Source: an archaeon (lineage in GTDB: Archaea > Thermoproteota > Nitrososphaeria > Nitrososphaerales > Gagatemarchaeaceae). From it: a DNA stretch of 64,000 nt. The notes beneath the pieces are model-generated. The model made no database searches and was not told the origin of the DNA. It saw only the letters and a list, made by a program, of their open reading frames with translations. A program made the translations under genes and the position numbers. Below are positions 35,569-43,885 of this stretch, piece by piece (position 1 is the stretch's first letter; every line of letters begins with the position of its first letter). The stretch is taken from contig JAKAUC010000009.1 in assembly GCA_021827865.1 (NCBI GenBank), forward strand, positions 682,001 through 746,000, given 5' to 3'.

Positions 35569-36420
35569 CTATCGCCTCGCCGACCCTGCGACATAGCTGA
35601 TCAGCCTGGAGGGGATGTCGAACCCCACGGCGGACTGGGCCCCCTTGAATTCGACGGTGTTGTTGACTTCGTGGACCACGTAGCCTGACTCCGGCTCCAT
35701 GGCGTCGACCCCGAGGATCCCGCCCCCCACGGCCTCGGCTGCCTTCAGTATGACCTCCGCCAGCTCGGCGTCGGGCTTGAACGCCTCGGACGTCGCTCCC
35801 CGGGCGACGTTGGTCCTCCACTCCCCCGGTGGCGCGATCCTGTGGACGCAGGCGACTATGCTGTCCCCGGCAACTATGGCCCTGACGTCCCTTGGGGGCC
35901 TGTTGACGTACTCCTGGAGGTAGTACATGTGCTGCTCCTGCGGGTTCGCGAGCTCCTCCTTGTACTCGATGAGCGACTCCAGGGTCGCCCTGTCACGGAC
36001 GACAGTCACCATGCGCCCCCAGCTCCCAGTGAACGGCTTCAGCACCAGGGGGTAGCCGAGTTTCTCGGCGGCCTCCTCGGCGGCGTCTGAGGTGAGGGCG
36101 AGGAAGGTGCGCGGGGTAGGCACGCCGGCGTTCGAAAGCGCGATGCTGGTGGCGAGCTTGTTGCTGCAGACCTCGGCCACCGCCTGGCTGTTGATGACCT
36201 GCATCCCTGCCCCCTCCAGGGCCCGGGTGAGGAGCGACGACCTGTAGTGGCTGATGCACCGCTGGAGCACCACGTCCCCGAACTCCGGGCGCTTCTTGGG
36301 GACCTCGAAGACCAGCCCCTTGACGTCGACCAGGGACACCTCGATCCCCGCGGCTTCGGCGGCTTCGCTGAGCGCCTTCTCCTCCCACCTGAGCCTGTCG
36401 AAAGTTATGGTGAGCTTCAC
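35569..36420 (-). CDS. lysX: [LysW]-aminoadipate/glutamate ligase (LysX/ArgX, ATP-grasp)
   Basis: Attaches aminoadipate (lysine route) or glutamate (arginine route) to the C-terminal glutamate of LysW. The 283-residue ATP-grasp enzyme shows YPLVLKPFTGSWGRMV near residue 125 and the metal/ATP loop HEVNNTVEFKG near 253. Only one LysX-type gene is present in the operon, so it may be bifunctional; the specificity residues cannot be decided by eye. GTG start overlaps the lysW stop (TAGTG). Confidence 0.92.
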   Translation of the reverse strand: MKLTITFDRLRWEEKALSEAAEAAGIEVSLVDVKGLVFEVPKKRPEFGDVVLQRCISHYRSSLLTRALEGAGMQVINSQAVAEVCSNKLATSIALSNAGVPTPRTFLALTSDAAEEAAEKLGYPLVLKPFTGSWGRMVTVVRDRATLESLIEYKEELANPQEQHMYYLQEYVNRPPRDVRAIVAGDSIVACVHRIAPPGEWRTNVARGATSEAFKPDAELAEVILKAAEAVGGGILGVDAMEPESGYVVHEVNNTVEFKGAQSAVGFDIPSRLISYVAGSARR

Positions 36421-36593
36421 TATTCTCCCCAGTCCTCTCCGACCTTCTCAGCGGCTTTGAGGAGGACGCTGCCGTTGGATATCTCCGCCACCTCGTATTC
36501 CGAAGAGCAGTCCCTGCAAGAGACAAGCTCCCCGATTATGGCGTCGTCGGGGACGGTCAGCGCGGCTCCGCATTCGTTGCAACTCGTGTTCAA
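36420..36593 (-). CDS. lysW: Amino-group carrier protein LysW
   Basis: A 57-residue acidic carrier that protects the amino group of intermediates in lysine and arginine synthesis. It has a zinc ribbon (CNECG near residue 5, CRDC near 27) and ends in the invariant EDWGE, whose terminal glutamate is the attachment point. TTG start overlaps the argH stop (TTGA), with GGAG just upstream. Easily overlooked because of size and start codon. Confidence 0.95.
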   Translation of the reverse strand: MNTSCNECGAALTVPDDAIIGELVSCRDCSSEYEVAEISNGSVLLKAAEKVGEDWGE

Positions 36594-38074
36594 TCTCCTG
36601 ATTTCACCTCCCGTGCCAGTCCCAGTGTAGTGGCGCGCAGCCTCCGCTCTGATGCGGCCAGCCTCGCCTTCAGCTCGGAGAGCGAGGACCGCGTAGAGGC
36701 GATGTCGCCCTCGCGCAGCCTGAGCTCCTTCGCTATGGATCGGGGGTTTGCCCCTCCTTCGGTCGCGACCCCCTCGAGGAACCGGGCGGGGTCAAGGAGG
36801 CCCTCGATGGTGCCCCTGTCCACTGATACCTTCTTCCCGAAGCCTGCGGAGACGTGCGCGAGCCTGGACGCCGCCACTTCCTGAAGCGGCGCTCCCGTGT
36901 CAGCCGAGGCCCGCACGAGCGCCCCCACCATGGCATGGGCCTGGCGGAAGGAGACGCCGCGCTCTCTGACGAGGTAGTTGGCGAGGGCAACGGCTGTAGA
37001 GCCGTCGCCGTGGACAGCCGAGTCCAGGCGCCCCTTCCTGAGCGAGGCCGAGGCGACCATGCCCGCGAGCACGCCGAGGGTGGCGGTCACGTCGTCCATG
37101 GCCCGCCAGAGGTGAGGGGTGACCTCCTGGAGGTCGAGGTTGTAAGAGTAGGGGAGGGCCTTCAGGATGGCGCAGGCGGCGACCAGGCCCCCCATGACTG
37201 ACCCTGCCTTGGCCCGGGCCATCTCTGCGGCCACCGCGTTCTTCTTCTGTGGCATTATGCTGCTTGACGCGGCGTAGGCGTCGGCGAGCTCGACGAACCC
37301 GAACTCCGCCGAGCTCCATAGTATCAGCTCCTCGGCCAGCCTGCTGGCGTCGAGGGCTGCGATGGTGGCGCAGGAAAGGGCCTCGACGGCTACGTCCCTC
37401 GAAGAGACCGCGTCCATTGCGTTTCTGACCAGACCGTGGAAGCCGAGGAGCCCGGCGACGTACCTCCTGTCGAGCTTCACCGACGTCCCCGCCATGGCGG
37501 CCGACCCCATGGGGGACAGGTTGACGCGGGCGTAGAGCTGGAGGGCCCTCTCAGCGTCGCGCTGGAAGGCGTCGAAGTGGGCGAATAGGTGGTGGGCGAA
37601 GGTCGCGGGCTGCGCCCTCTGCAGGTGGGTGTATCCTGGGACCAGGACTGCGCCATTCTTGCTCGCCTGGCTCAGCAGCGCCGACTGGAGCCCCACGACG
37701 GAGCCGACGAGGGCGAGAACCGAGCCCCTCAGCTCCATCCGTATGGCGGTGGCGACCTGGTCGTTCCTGCTCTTGCCGTAGTTGAGGAACCCGGCTGTCT
37801 CCACGCCGAGGGAGTCGACCGCGGCCTGCTCGAGCTGCTGATGGAAGTCCTCGGACTTCGCGCCGGGGGGTATCTCGGCGGAGGCGCCGACCAGGAACTT
37901 CACGCACTTCGCGCCCAGCTTTCGGTCCACTTCTCCTGCCCTGACGAGGGCTGCCATGTGGGCCAAATTCACCAAGATGACCTGGCGGGCGATGCGCCCG
38001 TCGTCGGCCATCGAGGAGGTGAAGGCGAGGGCCTCGTCACTGGGCTTCCTTAGCCTTGGTCCCCTGATGTCCAT
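36590..38074 (-). CDS. argH: Argininosuccinate lyase
   Basis: Splits argininosuccinate to arginine and fumarate. The 494 residues include GKSRNDQVATAIRMELR near 100, PGYTHLQRAQP near 147, and the superfamily signature SSIMPQKKNAVAAEMAR near 272. ATG start lies inside the 3' end of argG (38-bp overlap), so the two are coupled. Confidence 0.93.
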   Translation of the reverse strand: MDIRGPRLRKPSDEALAFTSSMADDGRIARQVILVNLAHMAALVRAGEVDRKLGAKCVKFLVGASAEIPPGAKSEDFHQQLEQAAVDSLGVETAGFLNYGKSRNDQVATAIRMELRGSVLALVGSVVGLQSALLSQASKNGAVLVPGYTHLQRAQPATFAHHLFAHFDAFQRDAERALQLYARVNLSPMGSAAMAGTSVKLDRRYVAGLLGFHGLVRNAMDAVSSRDVAVEALSCATIAALDASRLAEELILWSSAEFGFVELADAYAASSSIMPQKKNAVAAEMARAKAGSVMGGLVAACAILKALPYSYNLDLQEVTPHLWRAMDDVTATLGVLAGMVASASLRKGRLDSAVHGDGSTAVALANYLVRERGVSFRQAHAMVGALVRASADTGAPLQEVAASRLAHVSAGFGKKVSVDRGTIEGLLDPARFLEGVATEGGANPRSIAKELRLREGDIASTRSSLSELKARLAASERRLRATTLGLAREVKSGD

Positions 38075-39281
38075 TCTTTTCTTTTTCCTCGGCTTGAGAG
38101 CTGAGCCCGGAAGCGACCCTAGACTGGAGCCCCCAGAGCTCTATGAAGCCTACCGCGCTCTTCTGGTCAAAGGTCGAACCGCGGCCGTAGGTGGACAGGC
38201 CGATGTCGTAGATGGAGTAGTCCGACGACCTGCCGACGACCCGGGAGGTCCCCTTGTAGAGCTTCACCTTCACCGAGCCGGTCACCCTGTGCTGGGTGGC
38301 GGCGATGAAGCGGTCCAGGGCCGGCCTGAGCGGCTCCAGCCAGAGCCCTGAGTAGACCAGCCACGCCCACTCCCTCTCCACGTGGGCCTTGAAGTCGAGC
38401 TCGTGGCGGGTCAGGACCAGCTTCTCCAGGTCTCTATGGGCGTCGATGACGACGGACGCCGCCGGGCATTCGTAGACCTCCCGTGACTTTATCCCCACGA
38501 GCCTGTCCTCTATGTGGTCGATCCTGCCGACGCCGTGCGCCCCTGCGACCTCGTTCACGTAGCTTACCAGCTCGAGGGGATCCATGGCCTTGCCGTCAAC
38601 CCTGGCGGGGACTCCTTCCTGGAAGCCGAGTTCCAGGTATCGGGGCTCGTCCGGCGCCTCCTCGGGGGAAGCGGTCCACTCGAAGGCGTCCTCGGGGGGC
38701 TCGGTCCCAGGGTTCTCGAGGGGCCCGCTCTCCACGGACCTCCCCCAGATGTTCTGGTCGACGCTGAATATCGACTTCGAGGGCTTGACCGGGAGCCCGC
38801 GCTCCTGGGCGTAGGCGATCTCCTCGTCCCTGCTCATGTTCCACTCGCGGACCGGGGCTATGACCTGCAGGGACGGGTTCATCGCCCTCACGGTGACGTC
38901 GATCCTGACCTGGTCGTTCCCCTTGCCCGTGCAGCCGTGGGCGACCGCGTCAGCACCCTCCTTCTCAGCCACTTCGACGAGCTTCTTCCCGATGAGGGGC
39001 CTCCCCAAGGCTGTGCTGAGAGGGTACTTCCCTTCGTAGAGGGCGTTCGCCTTGATCGATGGGAAGACGTAGTCGTGGATGAACTCTTCCTTGGCGTCTA
39101 TGGTGTAATGGTTCCTGGCGCCGATCTGCCTGGAGCGCTTCTCAATCTCATCCATGTCGTCCCTCTGGCCCAAATCGAGGGTGACCGTGACCACCTCAGC
39201 GTCGTACTTCTCCTGGAGCCACTTGACGCACACTGAGGTGTCTAGGCCGCCGGAGAACGCGAGGGCAACGGTTCGGCGCAA
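38037..39281 (-). CDS. argG: Argininosuccinate synthase
   Basis: Joins citrulline and aspartate with ATP. The N-type ATP pyrophosphatase loop LAFSGGLDTSVCVKWL is at residues 7-22, and HGCTGKGNDQVR is near 115. 414 residues, with a Glu/Lys-rich tail of about 20 residues overlapping argH. First gene of the eight-gene operon. TTG start; a shared TATA box sits about 30 bp upstream, so the message is probably leaderless. Confidence 0.93.
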   Translation of the reverse strand: MRRTVALAFSGGLDTSVCVKWLQEKYDAEVVTVTLDLGQRDDMDEIEKRSRQIGARNHYTIDAKEEFIHDYVFPSIKANALYEGKYPLSTALGRPLIGKKLVEVAEKEGADAVAHGCTGKGNDQVRIDVTVRAMNPSLQVIAPVREWNMSRDEEIAYAQERGLPVKPSKSIFSVDQNIWGRSVESGPLENPGTEPPEDAFEWTASPEEAPDEPRYLELGFQEGVPARVDGKAMDPLELVSYVNEVAGAHGVGRIDHIEDRLVGIKSREVYECPAASVVIDAHRDLEKLVLTRHELDFKAHVEREWAWLVYSGLWLEPLRPALDRFIAATQHRVTGSVKVKLYKGTSRVVGRSSDYSIYDIGLSTYGRGSTFDQKSAVGFIELWGLQSRVASGLSSQAEEKEKNGHQGTKAKEAQ

Positions 39282-39308
39282 ACTTCGGACCGGACGGCCT
39301 CAACAATG

Positions 39309-39371
39309 CTTTTATAGATTTTGGACAGGAAAACGGCGTTTTGGTCAAACATGACCCAAAACTGGTCAAAA
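39309..39371. promoter_or_regulatory. Bidirectional TATA box and repeated operator between argG and the ACT-domain gene
   Basis: CTTTTATAG at 39309-39317 reads as a TATA box on both strands. It is about 28 bp before the TTG at 39341 (rightward) and about 30 bp before the argG TTG at 39281 (leftward). To its right the octamer TGGTCAAA occurs twice (39342-39349 and 39363-39370), exactly 21 bp apart, with an inverted GACCCAAAA between. This is a good candidate for a regulator-binding site controlling the amino-acid operon. Confidence 0.55.
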
Positions 39372-40054
39372 CAGCTTCAGTCATGAAGGCGGTCAGGGAC
39401 GAGGTGGACTCGGACCTCTCCGTCCAGGACGCCCTGGCAAGGGACTACGTGAACCTCAGCGCCCTCGCCAGGATGCTGGTCCCCAGGGTGGCGGCGAGGA
39501 CGGGGAAGGGGGTCAGGGGGGTGAGCGAGGTGGGCGTGGCCACCTCCCTCAAGCGGCTCCGAGGCTCCTACTCACCGGCCCCGCCGAGGGTGAGCAGGGT
39601 GCTCGCGGGGAGCGTCGTCAACGTGAGGACCCACGTCTCCAGGGTATCCGTGGAGAAGACAAAGAGGACCCTTCAGATCGTGGGGACGCTGCTCTCCGCC
39701 AACCATGAAGACTTCATCCAGGTGTCAGAGTCGCTTTCGTCCATCACCCTCATCTTCGACCAGAGGCTCCACCGGATGGTCAAGAGGGCCCTGGGGAGCG
39801 CCGAGATACTTGATGAGGGGGAGGAGGGGGCGGCCATAACCGTCCACAGCCCCGTGGAGATAGTCACCACCCCGGGATGCGTCAGCGCCCTCTACAACCA
39901 GCTGTTCAGGAAGAAGGTGAACGTCGAGGACACGGTCAGCTGCTTCACCGACACCATCATGGTGGTCGGGATGAAGGACGCCAGCAGGGCCTTCGAGGCG
40001 ATGACCGAACTGGTGGGCGAAGAGAGGAGAAGGCTGGGCGAGGGCGGAGACTGA
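39341..40054 (+). CDS. ACT-domain amino-acid metabolism regulator (COG2150-like)
   Basis: A 237-residue protein divergent from argG. An N-terminal helical part resembling a DNA-binding domain (VQDALARDYVNLSALARMLVPRV) is followed by two ACT-like modules (TLQIVGTLLSANHEDFIQV near 110; ITVHSPVEIVTTPGCVSALYNQL near 165; DTIMVVGMKDASRAFEAM near 210). ACT domains bind amino acids, so it may sense arginine or lysine and control the adjacent operon. Start is TTG at 39341 if leaderless; an ATG at 39383 is the alternative and would place the repeats in the 5' region. Family call is good; regulatory target is inferred from position. Confidence 0.8.
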   Translation: MVKHDPKLVKTASVMKAVRDEVDSDLSVQDALARDYVNLSALARMLVPRVAARTGKGVRGVSEVGVATSLKRLRGSYSPAPPRVSRVLAGSVVNVRTHVSRVSVEKTKRTLQIVGTLLSANHEDFIQVSESLSSITLIFDQRLHRMVKRALGSAEILDEGEEGAAITVHSPVEIVTTPGCVSALYNQLFRKKVNVEDTVSCFTDTIMVVGMKDASRAFEAMTELVGEERRRLGEGGD

Positions 40055-40091
40055 GGAGATAGATACTGCTAGGGGACAGGACGCCGCTGCC

Positions 40092-40295
40092 ATGAAGGTC
40101 ACGGTCTGCGAGATGCCTGAGGAGAGGTCGGAGTTCGGGGGGAGGGGGTTGGTCGTGGCCCCGGACGGCGAGGTCCTCGGGCTGGCGACCGGCGACGGGC
40201 CATTCGCCGCCGTGGGGGCGGACATGGAGAGGGCGAGGACGGGGAAGGGGACGTACCCCAGAGGCTCCTTCGGGGGCCGGACTAGCGGGCCGTGA
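40092..40295 (+). pseudogene. Internally deleted nitrilase-family remnant
   Basis: The 67-residue frame starts MKVTVCEMPEE, the normal first strand of a carbon-nitrogen hydrolase, then jumps after about 15 residues to a sequence like the end of such enzymes (GRGLVVAPDGEVLG, then a PFAAVGADMERARTGKGTYP tail). The catalytic Glu, Lys and Cys regions are absent. I interpret it as a nitrilase gene that lost its middle while keeping frame. The last 14 bp overlap ftsY. Confidence 0.45.
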
Positions 40296-41190
40296 TGGAA
40301 CCCAGGAACGCCTTGGCGTCGAAGGGGGACAGGTCGTCGTATCCCTGGCCAACCCCCAAGAAGAGGACGGGCTTGCCTGTCGTGTAGACTATGGACAGGG
40401 CTGCCCCGCCCCTGACGTCTGCGTCGGCCTTTGTCAGGATGGCACCGTCGAAGCCGACGTGCTGGTTGAAGAGCGCGGCCTGAGAGACTGCGTCGTTCCC
40501 CGTCAGTGCGTCCGCCACGAAGATGCGGAAGTCAGGCCTGACCACCCTGGCTATCTTCGACATCTCCTCCATCAGGTTCTGGTTTGTCTGCATCCTCCCG
40601 GCCGTGTCGATCAGGAGGCAGTCCACGTGGTGCGCCTTGGCGTAGAGGACGCCGTCGCGGCCCACCGCCGCCGGGTCCGCGCCGTAGCGCTGGGAGACGA
40701 CCTTGAGTGAGAGCCTTTCGGCGTGCTCCGAAAGCTGCTCGATGGCCCCCGGCCTGTGGGTGTCCCCGGCCGCGCAGACGACGGACAGCCCGTTCTTCTT
40801 CAGGAAGTTGGCGAACTTGGCCACGGTTGTCGTCTTCCCCGTGCCGTTTATCCCCAGGAAGAGGATGACGTAGGGCTCCCCCGCCTTCGCCTTCTCCCTG
40901 ACGTTGGACACGATGTCGACGGACCCCGCCCGCGCGAAAGCGGCCTCCAGGGAGGCGTTCAGCCTCTCCCCGACCACCTCCGCCATGTCGACGGAGCGGT
41001 CCACCCTGGTCCCTTCCAGGGTCTTCTGGACCTCGGTGGTGAGGGCTTCGGCGACGCTCTGGGCTACGTCGCTCTCGATGAGCGAGATTTGAAAGTCGAA
41101 GACCGCGCTGTCGAGGTCCTGGCCGCTGAGCTGCTTCTCCCTTACGGCGCTGGTTATGGAGGAGAATGCCTGCTTCAGCCGGTCGAACAA
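40282..41190 (-). CDS. ftsY: Signal recognition particle receptor FtsY
   Basis: GTPase that docks SRP-ribosome complexes at the membrane. The 302 residues contain a short N domain and the G domain: GINGTGKTTTVAKFAN near residue 105, DTHRPGA near 135, DTAGRM near 188, TKAD near 245, and the closing GVGQGYDDLSPFD. No N-terminal acidic extension. Last gene of the rps19e-to-ftsY cluster. Confidence 0.94.
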   Translation of the reverse strand: MFDRLKQAFSSITSAVREKQLSGQDLDSAVFDFQISLIESDVAQSVAEALTTEVQKTLEGTRVDRSVDMAEVVGERLNASLEAAFARAGSVDIVSNVREKAKAGEPYVILFLGINGTGKTTTVAKFANFLKKNGLSVVCAAGDTHRPGAIEQLSEHAERLSLKVVSQRYGADPAAVGRDGVLYAKAHHVDCLLIDTAGRMQTNQNLMEEMSKIARVVRPDFRIFVADALTGNDAVSQAALFNQHVGFDGAILTKADADVRGGAALSIVYTTGKPVLFLGVGQGYDDLSPFDAKAFLGSITAR

Positions 41191-41194
41191 GGTG

Positions 41195-41626
41195 CTACCC
41201 CTGCTGGTTTCGGGCCATGAAGTTGTTCAGCACGTCCCTGTCAGAGTTCAGCCTCTGGGCTATCTCGTTCCTCTGGCTCACAAGTGAGACGAGGGTCTTC
41301 TCGATCTCCCTCCCCCTCTCTTCGAGGATCGCCACCGCCTCGTCCCTTGCTTTCTCCACCACCACATTGGCGCCGATGCTCACGAGCACCCGGTCAGTCT
41401 CAGGAGGGCTCGACCTGAGCATGATGCCTCCGCCTACCTGGGTGAGCACCTCGCCGGAGCTCTGGCCGGACAGTCCCCCTATGGCGTCGAGGGCGGCGCG
41501 CCCTTCGAGCATCGCCCTCTCTAGCAGGTTCTGCCTCGCCGAGAGCTCGTTGTAGGTCCCCTCGAGGACCCTTATCTCGACCACCAGGGCGTTGACCGTG
41601 TCTTCGGCCGTGGTCAGTTCGCTCAT
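41195..41626 (-). CDS. pfdA: Prefoldin alpha subunit
   Basis: Chaperone subunit that hands unfolded proteins to the thermosome. The 143 residues form two coiled-coil helices around a central beta-hairpin (LTQVGGGIMLRSS; VLVSIGANVVVEKA), the standard alpha-class pattern. ATG start. It lies between eif6 and ftsY as in many archaea; the L18a/LX gene often found here is absent. Confidence 0.92.
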   Translation of the reverse strand: MSELTTAEDTVNALVVEIRVLEGTYNELSARQNLLERAMLEGRAALDAIGGLSGQSSGEVLTQVGGGIMLRSSPPETDRVLVSIGANVVVEKARDEAVAILEERGREIEKTLVSLVSQRNEIAQRLNSDRDVLNNFMARNQQG

Positions 41627-41641
41627 TTCAGTGACACTTAT

Positions 41642-42307
41642 TCAAACGCTCAGAGCCCGCGTTATAAACACAAGCTCAGGTCCGGTCGTCTGGCTCCCGG
41701 CGACGGCGTTACGCGAGTTCGCCACCAGGCCTGAGGAGACGTAGGGGACGCCGCCGTTGATGGACGTAGGATAGGCGTCCACCCCCAGCGCCGAGCCTAT
41801 GCGGGCGACCTCGGCCTCGTCCAGGCCAGGGTACACGGCCGCTCCGCGGTTGGTCGTCACCGCCAATGAGCCCACCTGGTAGTACTCCCCTATGGCGTCC
41901 TGTTGGACCTCGGTCCCCAGCACGTCCCTGACCTGGGACAGAGCCCTGGGGTCGAGGGCTGGGGAGGCGAGGGCCCTCTTGTCGTTGGCCACGACGAGGT
42001 TCCCCACAGCAGTAAGCTTCGACTCGAGGCGTGAGACGTTGAGGCCGGTTGCGTCCCTGATCTCCCTGATCTCGGCTTCTTCGGCCAGCCTCGACACCAG
42101 GACGCCGTTGCCGTTCATGGCGGAGAGGGCCCCCAGCAGCCTGGACTCCCCGATCGAGGTGGGGACGGCCGATACCCGGAGGTTTTCACAGAGCCTGTCG
42201 GACTTCGTCTGGGCGAGGCCTTTGGGGACGAGCAGGAACTTGTCGTTGGCCCGCATGAAGATTCCTATGTTGGGGCTTCGGTAGATGTCCATCAGGTGGA
42301 GACCCAT
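41642..42307 (-). CDS. eif6: Translation initiation factor 6
   Basis: Binds the 50S subunit and prevents premature joining. The 221-residue protein shows the five-fold repeated alpha/beta units of IF6 (SPNIGIFMRANDKFLLVP at the start; VGNLVVANDKRALASP; VGSLAVTTNRGAAVYP). ATG at 42307; the ATG five codons later is equally possible. Operon member between rpl31e and pfdA. Confidence 0.94.
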   Translation of the reverse strand: MGLHLMDIYRSPNIGIFMRANDKFLLVPKGLAQTKSDRLCENLRVSAVPTSIGESRLLGALSAMNGNGVLVSRLAEEAEIREIRDATGLNVSRLESKLTAVGNLVVANDKRALASPALDPRALSQVRDVLGTEVQQDAIGEYYQVGSLAVTTNRGAAVYPGLDEAEVARIGSALGVDAYPTSINGGVPYVSSGLVANSRNAVAGSQTTGPELVFITRALSV

Positions 42308-42311
42308 CGGG

Positions 42312-42593
42312 TCACACTTGTTCTGACTCTGGGAGGCTGACCGTGACGACGCCGTCCTCGTCCCTCTCCATCTCGAGGGTTATGCGCCGCGGAGGGTGCT
42401 TGATCCCCTTGGCCCAGATCAGTTCGTTGACCTCTGTGTCTATGCTGACCTGGCGGGCCTTCATGTGGCGCGTCGTGAACTCCCTGATGACCGCCACGGC
42501 CTTCTTCGCCCTCCTGTAGGGAGGGGCCTCGTAGACCACGCCCAGCGGGACGGTGTAGGTACGGGTCAGCTCTTCCATCCTCTCTTCAGACAT
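42312..42593 (-). CDS. rpl31e: Ribosomal protein L31e
   Basis: A 93-residue large-subunit protein near the exit tunnel. It contains the family segment YRRAKKAVAVIREFTTRHMK and WAKGIKHPPRRI. The acidic C-terminus is short. Between rpl39e and eif6 in the operon. Confidence 0.94.
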   Translation of the reverse strand: MSEERMEELTRTYTVPLGVVYEAPPYRRAKKAVAVIREFTTRHMKARQVSIDTEVNELIWAKGIKHPPRRITLEMERDEDGVVTVSLPESEQV

Positions 42594-42599
42594 TCATTA

Positions 42600-42758
42600 T
42601 CACCTGAGCTTCAGCTTGCGCTGCCTCCAATGCCTACGCTTGGGGTTCGACCTGACCTTCCGGTTGGTCTTGACTATGACCCAGGTAGGCACCGAGCGCG
42701 CCTGCCTCCCGGCCTTCATGAGCCTGTTCTTCTTCGAGGTGTCCTTTACTCTTGCCAA
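42600..42758 (-). CDS. rpl39e: Ribosomal protein L39e
   Basis: A 52-residue highly basic tunnel protein: [19 protein letters not shown], then [15 protein letters not shown] at the end. TTG start at 42758 with an AGGAGG about 7 bp upstream, which decides the start and shows that internal operon genes here use Shine-Dalgarno sites. Too short for many callers. Confidence 0.94.
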   Translation of the reverse strand: MARVKDTSKKNRLMKAGRQARSVPTWVIVKTNRKVRSNPKRRHWRQRKLKLR

Positions 42759-42759
42759 C

Positions 42760-43032
42760 TCAAATCCTCCTGATCTTGATCTCCCGCTTCTTCTCCTGGA
42801 GGGCGCCCAGCATCTGCTTGACCTGCTCGTCGTCGATGGGCTTTGTGAGCTTCCCGGAGGAGGCCAGCTGGATGATGTACTCTTCGATTGAGCCTGCGAG
42901 GTCGGGCCTCACCATCTTCACGTTGGCCAAGCGCTGTCTGGCGTCGGACGTGAGGGCCATCCTCAGGGCCGCCTCCCTCATCATCTTCCGATCCGCGGAA
43001 TCCTTGTCGGGCTGCTTCTGCTGCTCGGACAT
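42760..43032 (-). CDS. PDCD5-family DNA-binding protein
   Basis: A 90-residue helical protein of the archaeal/eukaryotic PDCD5 (TFAR19) family, with the conserved core [19 protein letters not shown] and [14 protein letters not shown]. Function uncertain; DNA or chaperonin binding has been suggested. It lies between rps19e and rpl39e, the usual archaeal position. Confidence 0.92.
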   Translation of the reverse strand: MSEQQKQPDKDSADRKMMREAALRMALTSDARQRLANVKMVRPDLAGSIEEYIIQLASSGKLTKPIDDEQVKQMLGALQEKKREIKIRRI

Positions 43033-43034
43033 GT

Positions 43035-43487
43035 CTAGGCGTACCTCTCGAGGGTCTTGTTCTCCTTGCTGAGCCCCATGAAGAGCTCATTGCTTACCTT
43101 GTCGAGCATGGCCCGTCCCTTGGGGGTGAGCACCCTCCCCTTGGGCGTCTTCGAGACAAGCTCGGCCTGCTCCAGCTGCTTCAATATCAAGCGGATGGAA
43201 GACCCGCCGGCGTCCCTGTGGTGTTTCGGGAAGTAGTGCAGGGCCTTGGTCCCACCGTAGGCGCGCTTCAGGTCGCTCAGCCCCACAGGGGCGTGGATGT
43301 AGACCTTGCGCAGCAGGGACGCGGCCCGGGTGAACCACCAGTCGGGGCTCGCCGGAGGTCTCTCGGCGTGGGAGCCGGTCTTGACGAACTTCGCCCAGTC
43401 GGGGACCTGAACGGAGGGGACCGACTTCATCTGCTCCGCTAGGGCGGAGATGAGCTTCCCTGACGGGACGTCGTGGGCACTAACCAT
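43035..43487 (-). CDS. rps19e: Ribosomal protein S19e
   Basis: A 150-residue small-subunit protein with a winged-helix fold. It shows PDWWFTRAASLLRKVYIHAPVG and GGTKALHYFPKHHRDAGGSS, both family signatures, and a C-terminal QLEQAELVSKTPKGRVLTPKG. ATG start. First gene of the rps19e-PDCD5-rpl39e-rpl31e-eif6-pfdA-ftsY cluster. Confidence 0.94.
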   Translation of the reverse strand: MVSAHDVPSGKLISALAEQMKSVPSVQVPDWAKFVKTGSHAERPPASPDWWFTRAASLLRKVYIHAPVGLSDLKRAYGGTKALHYFPKHHRDAGGSSIRLILKQLEQAELVSKTPKGRVLTPKGRAMLDKVSNELFMGLSKENKTLERYA

Positions 43488-43529
43488 AACGTTTCACGTG
43501 GTGAAATTTCGAGCCTCCTCCGACAGTAT

Positions 43530-43838
43530 TTAAGTTTCCCCGACTACTTTTCGGTTCAGGTGGCCGCAGTCGAGGCAGGTCACCCTGATCATGGTCGGCT
43601 TCCCGTGGCCGAGGCGGACCCTGGCGTTGACCCCTGGGACAAGGAGGCCCTTGCACCCTCGGCAGGTGAAGGAGCGGAGGTGCGGCTCCAGGCGGACGTT
43701 GAACCTGAGCTTCACCTTCCTGGCCAGGGCGGCCTGGGCCCTAGCCATCGCGGGGTCGGTGTGGGAGAGGCTGACGGCGGACTCGGTGAGCACCTTCACC
43801 ACGGCTGCCGCCTCCTCCTTCGCACCGCGCCGCTTCAC
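43530..43838 (-). CDS. rnp4: Ribonuclease P protein component 4 (Rpp21)
   Basis: Zinc-ribbon subunit of archaeal RNase P, which matures tRNA 5' ends. It has an N-terminal helix pair and the four-cysteine site CRGCKGLLVPG near residue 59 and CLDCGHLNRK near 88. 102 residues, GTG start. Upstream of rps19e on the same strand and divergent from nep1. Confidence 0.9.
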   Translation of the reverse strand: MKRRGAKEEAAAVVKVLTESAVSLSHTDPAMARAQAALARKVKLRFNVRLEPHLRSFTCRGCKGLLVPGVNARVRLGHGKPTMIRVTCLDCGHLNRKVVGET

Positions 43839-43885
43839 AGCCCCCGGAGGGGGCGGAAGGTCTTAACCGTGCGCCCCGGAGCGCG

